The notes below the pieces were generated by a model. That model saw only the letters and a program-made list of their open reading frames with translations, ran no database searches and was not told the DNA's origin. This document shows, one piece after another, positions 1-5,930 of a stretch of 6,994 nucleotides of DNA (position 1 is the first letter of the stretch; every line of letters begins with the position of its first letter). This stretch comes from a bacterium (GTDB lineage Bacteria; Bacillota_A; Clostridia; Lachnospirales; Lachnospiraceae). The position numbers and the translations under genes are program-made. The stretch lies in contig SFQZ01000115.1 in NCBI GenBank assembly GCA_004562915.1, forward strand, positions 1 through 6,994, in the 5' to 3' direction.

Positions 1-97
1 AATAGATTGGTCTCTACCAAAGGATAATGGTATTGGTTAAGTGGTTCAAGATGTCCTGCTTTATTTTGGGAAATTCCCAATCCGATATTTGGGAATT
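1..97. other. Non-coding DNA downstream of the IS66 transposase
   Basis: No convincing gene is present. The stretch lies just past the tnpC stop codon (98-100 on the minus strand), so it is probably the 3' tail of the IS66 element. It contains three copies of TTGGGAA in alternating orientation (66-72, 74-80 as the complement, 89-95). I see no GTAAGCG-like IS66 tip here. Confidence 0.5.
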
Positions 98-98
98 T
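71..98. repeat. Perfect 10-bp inverted repeat next to the tnpC stop codon
   Basis: AAATTCCCAA at 71-80 and TTGGGAATTT at 89-98 are exact reverse complements separated by 8 bases. The right arm touches the tnpC stop codon. The stem could act as a weak transcription terminator or as mRNA 3'-end protection for tnpC, but no run of T follows on the minus strand, so a classical intrinsic terminator is not supported. Confidence 0.5.
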
Positions 99-919
99 TA
101 CTTTCCGATTTGAGGTACTTTTATTTTACTATATACAAATTCACTCCACGGCAGCAGCTGTTCAATGCCTGCGGGCTCCTCTTTATAGTCCTGCATATAA
201 AGCAGCAGTGTGTAGAGATACTGATAGACGTTTAAATGGTTTGCCTTTGCTGTTTCGATAAGACTCAAAACGATGGCACTTGCGTTAGAACCGTCAACGG
301 TTCCATGAAACAGGAAGTTCTTTCTCCCCATGACATAGGCTTTTGCTTTTCTTTCCGCCGCGTTGTTCGATACCTCGCATCTTCCATCAAGCAGATAATT
401 CATCAGGGTTTCCTTGTGATTTTGGGCATAGTTCACCGCCTTCTCCAGCTTGCTTCCGCCTGCCGGATTCAGTGTTCCGAGCCATGTCCAGAACTCTTCC
501 CAGAGGATACTCTCGGTTTTGAGCCGTTCCTGTTTTCTGCTTTCAGGATCCATGTTTTTATAAAGCCTTTCTTTATAAAAAATCCTGTTGCAGTAAACCA
601 CGCCTTTTTCAGCAGGGATCAGGGAATCGTCCAGCGTGATATCCGCCTGGCTGATCTCCTCATCTGAGTTGATATCCAACAGCCGGAATGCTTTTCGTCT
701 TGATGCCGGGATTGCATCAAAGAACTTTCTCCGTACATGGGCAAGACAGCATACGAGGATCACATCGGAAAGCTTTCCATATGCGGAATAACCATCACAA
801 TGGACCATTCCTTTGAATCCGGACAGGAATCCGGTCGGATGCTCGGCACCTCTTCCCGGCCTGTAATCATACAGAACGATCGGAGGGAGACCATCTGTTC
901 CGCTCAGATAGATCCACAT
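98..919 (-). pseudogene. tnpC: IS66 transposase TnpC, C-terminal part (split by insertion)
   Basis: This is the 3' half of the DDE transposase gene, continuing from the 5' half at 5273-4416. It opens at the Met-Trp of the conserved IS66 stretch (YM-WIYLSG) and runs through IVLYDYRPGRGAEHP, a hallmark of the family. The second catalytic aspartate is in HCDGYSAY (residue 42 here, about 327 in the rejoined protein), and the catalytic glutamate is in SNNAAERKAK (residue 189 here, about 474 rejoined). The C-terminal IS66 region GRKNFLFHGTVDGSNASA follows and ends with a normal stop at 98. No ribosome binding site precedes the Met at 919, because the preceding DNA is the left end of the inserted element, so it is probably not translated. 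The rejoined protein would be about 558 residues, within the range of the family. Confidence 0.93.
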
Positions 920-921
920 GT
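915..921 (+). repeat. 7-bp direct repeat at the left RIT junction (CACATGT)
   Basis: CACATGT occurs here and again at 4414-4420 at the right end. Joining 921 to 4421 leaves a single copy and rebuilds an uninterrupted IS66 tnpC, so the repeat is either the crossover segment or a short target duplication. Its core ACATGT is palindromic, so the exact strand-exchange point cannot be fixed from this copy alone. Confidence 0.75.
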
Positions 922-945
922 TATGTGACTAGTTACATAACATGT
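916..945. other. Putative tyrosine-recombinase core site at the left RIT end
   Basis: A 30-bp near-perfect palindrome is present only at the left end of the element. The arms ACATGTTATGT (916-926) and ACATAACATGT (935-945) are exact reverse complements. They flank an 8-bp spacer GACTAGTT (927-934), whose middle six bases ACTAGT are also palindromic. Inverted arms of 11-13 bp around a 6-8 bp spacer are the usual form of core sites cut by tyrosine recombinases (Cre, Flp and XerCD type sites). The right end of the element has no counterpart. The role as a cleavage site is inference. Confidence 0.55.
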
Positions 946-1029
946 GTTATGTGCTGAGTTTTTAAGGAAGACCAAAATACGCAAGAATGGCATATTTCGG
1001 CCTTTTATTCCAAAAACTCATAACATAAT
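940..1029 (+). repeat. Left 90-bp terminal inverted repeat of the RIT element
   Basis: Read on the plus strand this is identical, with no mismatch, to the reverse complement of 4331-4420. Internally it is an imperfect palindrome: 947-982 pairs with 990-1028 around a 7-base loop AAGAATG (983-989). The outer ends of the palindrome are TTATGTGCTGAGTTTTT (947-963) and the inverted copy of TTATGTTATGAGTTTTT (1012-1028), which match at 15 of 17 positions. These paired motifs are natural candidates for recombinase binding sites. The repeat ends just before a TATAAT box for the recombinase operon. Confidence 0.97.
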
Positions 1030-1031
1030 AA

Positions 1032-1037
1032 TATAAT
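1032..1037 (+). promoter_or_regulatory. Candidate -10 box for the recombinase operon
   Basis: A consensus TATAAT lies 50 bases upstream of the first recombinase start and immediately inside the left terminal repeat. The matching -35 region would fall within the repeat itself (around 1008-1013, TTCCAA, 18-base spacing), and it is a weak match to TTGACA. Between the box and the gene, TGATGT (1046-1051) and ACATCA (1065-1070) form an inverted repeat that could be an operator or a leader stem. If right, recombinase binding to the repeat would cover the promoter and repress it. Confidence 0.4.
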
Positions 1038-1086
1038 CTCCTTTATGATGTGATTGCATCAGCAACATCAATTAAAGGAGGTTTTT

Positions 1087-2319
1087 ATGTTGAAAGAAGA
1101 AACTAAAAATTGTGCCGAATTATCCGAAAAAATCCTCAAAGAAATGTGTTCGGATGGATATTCCCGCAAAAGTGTAGACCATCATGTCAAGCCCATCTAC
1201 AATACGTTAGTTAAATATTGTGATGAACATTTTGAGGGGAGGTATTCTGTTAAAGCAGGTGAATCTTTTATGATGATGATCCAAATGAAAAATCAGTCAA
1301 AGGAGCAGACAGATTTGGTTCGGAATTCTATCGAGCGAATAAATCATGCATTGACCGGAGATTTCCACTGGAGGCCCACAAAACTACGATTAAAGCCTTA
1401 TGCAACTTCTTGTTATGATGAGATTGTTGCCAGATATGAGGATTATCTTATTCAAACCGGAAAGACTACCACCAACACAAGACACCACGTACATTTAATT
1501 GCCAGATTTCTGTCACATATGGAATCAATAGGAATCACCGATATCTCAATGATAAAGGCAGAATATATCCATGAAAGATTTACAGCAGCAAACGATAAAG
1601 CAGGCTTTCATAAGTCAATGAAGATGTTCTTTCGATATGCCTGCAAGTATGGGCTTATTGAAAATGATATCAGTCTGTGGATTCCATCAGTCCCACGCCG
1701 TAAACCGGTTCCTTCTGTCTACACTGTGGAAGAAATAGAAAAAATCCTGAGTTCAATGGACAGGAACACATGCCTTGGTAAGAGAAACTATTGTATTGTT
1801 CTGATGGCTGCAAAACTGGGAATTAGATCCTGCGATATAGCGGGCCTGAAGGTTGATGATATTCAACGCAAGGAAGGCATTATACGAGTGATACAGCAAA
1901 AGACTGATATCCTTGTTGAATACCCGATATTAGATGAGATATCTACAGCTCTGGAAGACTATCTTAATAATGCAAGGCCGAACTCCTGCCTTCCTAATGT
2001 TTTCTTAACTAAGCCACGACCGGTTGCTTCTGTTTTAAGCACACAGGGAATTTATGCCGTTGTATCCGGAGCTATTGCCCGATCTGGCATAGATGCATCT
2101 TCAAGAAGGCATGGTGCCCATGCTCTGAGATCAAGCCTGGCATCCCAGCTTCTTGCTGAAGGGAAAAGTTACCCGGAAATCCAGCAGGTATTAGGCCAGA
2201 CTTCTCCCGATGTGGCCAGACACTATATCCGTGTCGAAACAGAACGGCTGAGGGAATGCGCTATGGAAGTACCTGGTTTCTCAAATGAGATAATGGCTTA
2301 TTTCCATGAAAGGCGGTGA
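1087..2319 (+). CDS. ritA: Tyrosine recombinase, first gene of the trio (RitA-like)
   Basis: This is a 410-residue phage-integrase-family recombinase that would cut and rejoin DNA through a covalent 3'-phosphotyrosine link. The start at 1087 is chosen because AAAGGAGG (1074-1081) sits 5 bases upstream; an in-frame TTG at 1054 has no such site. Residues about 1-110 form an N-terminal extension. A SAM-like core-binding domain covers about 115-205, and the catalytic domain about 220-400. Visible active-site residues are Arg247 (LGIRSCD), Lys272 (QQKTD), His345 and Arg348 (HALRSS) and the nucleophile Tyr380 (RHYIRV). The second histidine (usually in LGH) is replaced by Gln371 in VLGQTSPD. The gene is the longest of the three, and only 8 bases separate it from the next. 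The family call is firm; the name ritA rests on gene order and size. Confidence 0.93.
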   Translation: MLKEETKNCAELSEKILKEMCSDGYSRKSVDHHVKPIYNTLVKYCDEHFEGRYSVKAGESFMMMIQMKNQSKEQTDLVRNSIERINHALTGDFHWRPTKLRLKPYATSCYDEIVARYEDYLIQTGKTTTNTRHHVHLIARFLSHMESIGITDISMIKAEYIHERFTAANDKAGFHKSMKMFFRYACKYGLIENDISLWIPSVPRRKPVPSVYTVEEIEKILSSMDRNTCLGKRNYCIVLMAAKLGIRSCDIAGLKVDDIQRKEGIIRVIQQKTDILVEYPILDEISTALEDYLNNARPNSCLPNVFLTKPRPVASVLSTQGIYAVVSGAIARSGIDASSRRHGAHALRSSLASQLLAEGKSYPEIQQVLGQTSPDVARHYIRVETERLRECAMEVPGFSNEIMAYFHERR

Positions 2320-2327
2320 TCTGACTA

Positions 2328-3305
2328 ATGAAAAATATCATCGGGTTTGAAAGCTGCCTGAAGAAAAAATTGGATTCTTATTTGGAATTAAGAGAAAGCC
2401 AAGGCTACCAAACTTCAAAAGTACGTCACATTTTTATTTCACTTGATAAGTATTTACAGGAAACTGGATTTAATAGCCAGAGTCTTCCACCAGACATCAT
2501 TGACGGATGGATTGCATCTCTCCCTGAGGAACTTAATGTAAATACGGTAAACATATATATTTCCACCTACATACAGTTTGCAAAGTATCTGCAGTCGTCT
2601 GGATGCAGTGCTTTTATACCGGAGAAAACAATCGGTAACAAGAATTATTCCCCATATATATTTCATGAAGACGAACTGCTTGCATTGATACAGGCTGCAG
2701 ATGACATGGTGATTTCTGGATCTGAAAAATATCGTCACAATGCTGCTTGTTTTAGTGTAATGCTGCGAATGTACATCGGCTGTGGTTTTCGATTAAATGA
2801 GGTACGATTGCTGAAAACGAAAGATGTTGATTTAGAATACGGTATTATTCATGTTCGAAACGCAAAGGGAAACAGAGACCGACTCGTTCCCATGCACGAA
2901 TCGTTGACAGAGAGTGTAAAAATATATTTGAAAAGTGGAATTCCTCAAAAAGAAAACTGGTTTTTTCCTTCGGAAACTGGACAACCAATTTCGTGTTCAT
3001 GGATAAGAGATGCATTTCTGAAATATATCCGATATATCGGTATAGAGAAACCTGATCTTCCAAAACATTCCAGAAATATCTGTCTACATTGCTTACGCCA
3101 TAGTTTCGCAGTGGCAGCCTTTCGACAGTTAGATAGTAAAGGCTTAGATATGTACAGCGAGGTACCAATACTTTCTACATATATGGGGCACGAAAATCTT
3201 TATGGCACTGAACACTATCTCCATATGACAACTGAAAACAGTCAGGATATTCTGGCTAAAATGGAGGAATTTAATAAAGGGATGTTCCCGGAGGTATCGG
3301 AATGA
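2328..3305 (+). CDS. ritB: Tyrosine recombinase, second gene of the trio (RitB-like)
   Basis: This 325-residue tyrosine recombinase has a complete catalytic set: Arg155 (GCGFRLNEV), Lys180 (NAKGNRD), His254 and Arg257 (HCLRHSF), His288 (MGHENL) and nucleophile Tyr297 (EHYLHM). The N-terminal core-binding domain spans about residues 8-105. Its start lies 8 bases after the stop of the preceding gene. An AAGGCGG sequence overlapping the end of that gene (2310-2316) is a modest ribosome binding site, so translation may be coupled. Between the HxxR box and the LGH box it carries a longer segment than the third recombinase (RQLDSKGLDMYSEVPILSTY). In RIT elements all three proteins are thought to act together; its individual role cannot be read from sequence. 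Confidence 0.94.
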   Translation: MKNIIGFESCLKKKLDSYLELRESQGYQTSKVRHIFISLDKYLQETGFNSQSLPPDIIDGWIASLPEELNVNTVNIYISTYIQFAKYLQSSGCSAFIPEKTIGNKNYSPYIFHEDELLALIQAADDMVISGSEKYRHNAACFSVMLRMYIGCGFRLNEVRLLKTKDVDLEYGIIHVRNAKGNRDRLVPMHESLTESVKIYLKSGIPQKENWFFPSETGQPISCSWIRDAFLKYIRYIGIEKPDLPKHSRNICLHCLRHSFAVAAFRQLDSKGLDMYSEVPILSTYMGHENLYGTEHYLHMTTENSQDILAKMEEFNKGMFPEVSE

Positions 3306-4327
3306 AGCAGACCCTATTTATAAAGCAGCTTGCGGAATATTTCAATGTATATTTGCCATCAAACAAAAAATGCTCAAAAAATACGATTGCCTCATATGCA
3401 GATGGTTTTTTGACTTTATTCCAGTTTTTCAAGGATGAAAAAGATAAGCCGCATTACAGAATTAACTATTCCGATATCACTGCAAAGACCATGGACGAAT
3501 ATATACTATGGCTGCAGAACGAAAAGAATTATAGTGCAGCATCCCAAAAACAACGTATATCGGCATTATCTTCATTTTTGAAATACGCTTCCGGTCGTGA
3601 AATGAATGCACTTAGTGCATACAACGCGGTTTCCCAGGCACAGACGCCAAAGGTTCCCAGAACGGTTTTTCCGTATTTTTCTCCAGAAGAGATTAAGATT
3701 CTGCTGAGTACTCCTAAAACTGAAGGCAAATCAGGCAGCCGGGATGTTACATTACTGGCTTTGCTTTATGATTCCGGTGCAAGAGCTCAGGAAGTATGTG
3801 ACATCATGATCGGTGATATAACTTTTGCTAAAACTTCCACTATCAGGATTCACGGGAAAGGAAACAAAACACGCGAAATCCCCATTTCTTCAGATGTTGT
3901 GAAACTGATAAAAAGATATCTGGAAGAAAGAGGAAAAACTTTGAAAGATAACCGGCATGAGCATCTGTTTCCAAGCCAGCGGTCTGACCGAATAACAACT
4001 GCATGTATCCGAAACCTTGTCTGCAAATATGTAACTTTGGCAAAAAGTAATAATCCGAATCACTTTAAGGAAGAAGATTATTCCCCACACAGTTTCCGTC
4101 ATAGCAAAGCAGTTCACATGCTTGAAGCTGGGGTACCACTCATATATATAAGAAACTTTTTGGGGCATGAATCCATTCAGACAACAGAGATATATCTGCG
4201 AATCCATCAAGGATCTGTATCAAAGATACTGAAAGAAAGAAAAACTGAAACGAGTATATCAAATGCAATTGAACAATCGTCTTCAAAAAATCAGGACATA
4301 CCCGATTTCATTAAGAATGTAAGATAA
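3302..4327 (+). CDS. ritC: Tyrosine recombinase, third gene of the trio (RitC-like)
   Basis: This 341-residue tyrosine recombinase has a complete and XerC/D-like catalytic domain: Arg161 (SGARAQEV), Lys186 (HGKGNKTR), His263 and Arg266 (PHSFRHSKA), His289 (LGHESIQTTEIY) and nucleophile Tyr298. The N-terminal SAM-like domain (about residues 5-100) contains the typical NYSAASQKQRISALSSFLKYA helix region. The start codon overlaps the stop of the second gene in ATGA (3302-3305), and GGAGG at 3290-3294 is 7 bases upstream, so the two genes are translationally coupled. A C-terminal tail of about 40 residues follows the Tyr box and is rich in Ser, Asn and Lys. The stop is only 3 bases from the right terminal repeat, which may also serve as the transcript's 3' hairpin. 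Confidence 0.95.
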   Translation: MKQTLFIKQLAEYFNVYLPSNKKCSKNTIASYADGFLTLFQFFKDEKDKPHYRINYSDITAKTMDEYILWLQNEKNYSAASQKQRISALSSFLKYASGREMNALSAYNAVSQAQTPKVPRTVFPYFSPEEIKILLSTPKTEGKSGSRDVTLLALLYDSGARAQEVCDIMIGDITFAKTSTIRIHGKGNKTREIPISSDVVKLIKRYLEERGKTLKDNRHEHLFPSQRSDRITTACIRNLVCKYVTLAKSNNPNHFKEEDYSPHSFRHSKAVHMLEAGVPLIYIRNFLGHESIQTTEIYLRIHQGSVSKILKERKTETSISNAIEQSSSKNQDIPDFIKNVR

Positions 4328-4330
4328 ATG

Positions 4331-4420
4331 ATTATGTTATGAGTTTTTGGAATAAAAGGCCGAAATATGCCATTCTTGCGTATTTTGGTCTTCCTTAAAA
4401 ACTCAGCACATAACACATGT
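4331..4420 (-). repeat. Right 90-bp terminal inverted repeat of the RIT element
   Basis: This is the exact reverse complement of 940-1029. It is itself an imperfect palindrome: 4332-4370 pairs with 4378-4413 around the 7-base loop CATTCTT (4371-4377). The outer motifs are TTATGTTATGAGTTTTT (4332-4348) and the inverted TTATGTGCTGAGTTTTT (4397-4413). It starts 3 bases after the third recombinase stop, so a transcript leaving that gene would fold into a long hairpin here. It also supplies the last few codons and stop of the truncated tnpC reading frame coming from the other side. Confidence 0.97.
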
Positions 4421-5273
4421 ACGAACGGCTTTGTGCCCGTTTCCCCGGTTCCTTCAGTACCTGGCATGGAACTTCATCCACATGAATCACTTCCCGTTCC
4501 AGAAGCAGCTGGTGCAGGCGTTCGTAGATCGGATAGAGGTATTTCAGGGCGCAGGTATTATACCAGTTGGCCTGGGTTTCACGCGGCACCGGTGCTCCTT
4601 TTTGAAGCCAGTCCTGTTCCTGACGGTAGAACGGAAGTTCCAGACCGGATTTCTGATACATGATACAGGCAACCATGGATGCTGAGGCCGGGCTGTGACG
4701 CAGAAGGGCGGCAGGCACTTTTGAAGAGGTGATCGTGGTATCCAGCTCTTCCCGGCACGCAGGACAGACCATGGTCTCCTGCATGATCCGGACACGTTCG
4801 ATCCGGGCAGGTATGATACGCAGTTCTTCCCGGACAAATTTATATCCCAGATGCTCCATCGATGCGCCGCAGTCCGGACAGGAACGGTCCTGTTCCGGTG
4901 CATCACAGTGAACTTCCCGTATGGGAAGCGAATCATACAGATCTTTCCTCAGGCTTTTCTTGCGGGGCCTGCGGATATGTTCTTTGACGGTCGTTTCTTT
5001 TCCGGTTTCGAGGACAACTGTTTCTGCATCGGTGCCATCCTGCATAACGCTTTTAGAGGAGTCTCTGCCGGAGACGGTTGTCTCACTTGATGTACCGTAG
5101 ATCTTCTGTCTGAGACCTTCAATGGTTTCCTGCAGGTTTGCAATCGTGGCGTTCAGGTTTGTGATCGTATCCTTTAAATCCTCGATCATTTTTGTCTGTA
5201 ACTTAAGCTGTTCCGCCTGCTGTTCATTATTCTGTTTCAGCATCTGGATGTAATCATCAGTGTTTATCGGCAT
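4395..5273 (-). pseudogene. tnpC: IS66 transposase TnpC, N-terminal part (split by insertion)
   Basis: This is the 5' half of the IS66 DDE transposase gene. AAAGGAGG (plus-strand 5283-5290) is 9 bases from the ATG. Residues about 8-58 are a leucine-rich coiled coil (the IS66 zipper region). A basic linker follows at about 99-110, then a zinc-binding region with CPDC (132-135) and CPAC (170-173), then the start of the catalytic domain with the first catalytic aspartate in IHVDEV (Asp266). Native sequence ends at RSYM (residue 286). The last six codons (CYVLSF) and the stop are read from the right terminal repeat of the inserted element, giving a 292-residue chimeric end. The catalytic Asp and Glu of the other half are missing, so the product cannot catalyse transposition. 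Confidence 0.93.
4414..4420 (+). repeat. 7-bp direct repeat at the right RIT junction (CACATGT)
   Basis: This is the second copy of the CACATGT found at 915-921, directly followed by native tnpC sequence (ACGAACGG on the plus strand). It overlaps the outermost bases of the right terminal repeat, so part of the identity with the left end belongs to the element and part may come from the target. Confidence 0.75.
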
Positions 5274-5282
5274 GGTACTGCT

Positions 5283-5567
5283 CCTCCTTTGATATCTCCA
5301 TTATAGGTTCAGACATGGAAAAGAGCAAACCGGCGATATACGGGCTATGGTAAAAATGACGAACTGTTTTCTAATACATCAATACCTGAAACGGGTCAGG
5401 AAAACACTGTTTTTTTCCGGTTTCAGACCGATTATCCACAACTGTGCATACGGGGAAAAGACTTATCTTCATAACTCTTTTCCCTGTAAAAACAGATGTT
5501 GATAACTTTCAGCAGAAGAAAAAACTGGCAGAAAAAAGATTTTTAAATTTCTCTGTTTTACACAAAA
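5283..5567 (-). other. Non-coding gap between tnpB and tnpC with inverted repeats and a DnaA-type box
   Basis: No gene is seen here apart from the tnpC ribosome binding site at its left edge. The gap holds a perfect consensus DnaA box TTATCCACA (5432-5440) and a one-mismatch copy in the other orientation, TGTTGATAA (5497-5505). GGGAAAAGA (5453-5461) and TCTTTTCCC (5476-5484) form a 9-bp inverted repeat with a 14-base loop. CTGAAACGGG (5386-5395) and CCGGTTTCAG (5417-5426) form another with one mismatch. Just after tnpB on the minus strand, an AT-only stem (5570-5576 with 5538-5544) is followed by six Ts, which could be a weak terminator. A function for any of these is unproven. Confidence 0.5.
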
Positions 5568-5930
5568 TCAAAAATCCTTTTTTCTGTTGTCCGTGACTCC
5601 GATCGCTTTGGGCTGGTCGATGGAAAGGCCTTCCAGGAGCCATCTTAACTGCTGTCTTGTCAGAAGTTTTGCTTCGGAAGGTGACCGTGGCCATTGGAAC
5701 CGGCCTGTCCCATCCAGCCGCTTATGAAGCAGCACCCAGCCATCCCGGTCATGATACAGGCATTTCAGTTTTCTCCTGTCGCGGCCGCAGAACAGGAAAG
5801 CGGATTTGGAATAGGGATCCAGCTGGTAGGTGTCACGTATAAGCGCCATCAACGAATCAAAACTCTTGCGCATATCAGTATGTCCGGTCACCACGTAAAA
5901 ATTTTTCACACCGGACAGGTCACCTAACAC
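5568..5930 (-). CDS. tnpB: IS66 accessory protein TnpB (IS66 Orf2 family)
   Basis: This is a 120-residue protein of the IS66 Orf2 family, required together with TnpC for transposition in IS66 elements; its biochemical role is not established. Family signatures are clear: TGHTDMRKSFDSLMALI near the N-terminus, SAFLFCGRDRRKLKCLYHDRDGWVLLHKRL in the middle (about residues 43-72, given here as its key stretch FLFCGRDRRKLKCLYHD), and GRFQWP soon after. The GTG start at 5930 overlaps the tnpA stop in GTGTTAG (7 bases), pointing to translational coupling; no separate ribosome binding site is visible. A second GTG seven codons in (VKNFYVV) is an alternative start. The length is normal and no damage is seen. 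Confidence 0.94.
   Translation of the reverse strand: MLGDLSGVKNFYVVTGHTDMRKSFDSLMALIRDTYQLDPYSKSAFLFCGRDRRKLKCLYHDRDGWVLLHKRLDGTGRFQWPRSPSEAKLLTRQQLRWLLEGLSIDQPKAIGVTDNRKKDF

Larger units (their letters stand above)
922..4420 (+). mobile_element. Recombinase-in-trio (RIT) type element inserted in IS66 tnpC
   Basis: The segment carries three consecutive same-strand tyrosine recombinase genes and no cargo. It is bounded by identical 90-bp inverted repeats (940-1029 and 4331-4420), with a short direct repeat CACATGT at both junctions. Its removal (joining 921 to 4421) restores the tnpC frame through the conserved IS66 sequence RSYM-WIYLSG, which proves it is an insertion. Three tandem recombinases in the size order of about 410, 325 and 341 residues match what is known of RIT elements (ritA, ritB, ritC). 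Tn554-type transposons differ in that their third gene is not a tyrosine recombinase. The genes run opposite to the interrupted IS66 genes. The mechanism, probably through a circular intermediate, is inferred. Confidence 0.9.

Noticed and set aside
35..50. GTTAAGTGGTTCAAG as the left IS66 tip
   Set aside because: Only about 8 of 13 positions agree with the right tip after allowing a gap, and no copy of CTTTTAAC lies beside it.
236..667. Open frame of 143 codons on the plus strand
   Set aside because: It lies wholly opposite the C-terminal half of tnpC, whose family motifs and catalytic residues are clear; no ribosome binding site or recognisable protein sequence.
1054..1086. Upstream TTG start that would lengthen the first recombinase by 11 residues
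   Set aside because: It has no ribosome binding site, whereas ATG at 1087 is preceded by AAAGGAGG at ideal distance.
1087..4327. Tn554-type transposon (tnpA, tnpB, tnpC) as an explanation of the three genes
   Set aside because: In Tn554 the third gene is not a tyrosine recombinase and the element carries cargo. Here all three proteins have the Arg, Lys, HxxR and Tyr residues, no cargo is present, and long inverted repeats bound the genes.
940..4420. Invertible DNA switch controlled by the recombinases
   Set aside because: Perfect inverted ends could allow inversion, but no outward promoter or alternative gene end is seen at the borders, and the insertion into IS66 is better explained by a mobile element.
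4367..4936. Several open frames on both strands around 4367-4936
   Set aside because: All overlap the N-terminal half of tnpC in other frames, and the tnpC frame alone carries the zinc and DDE motifs.
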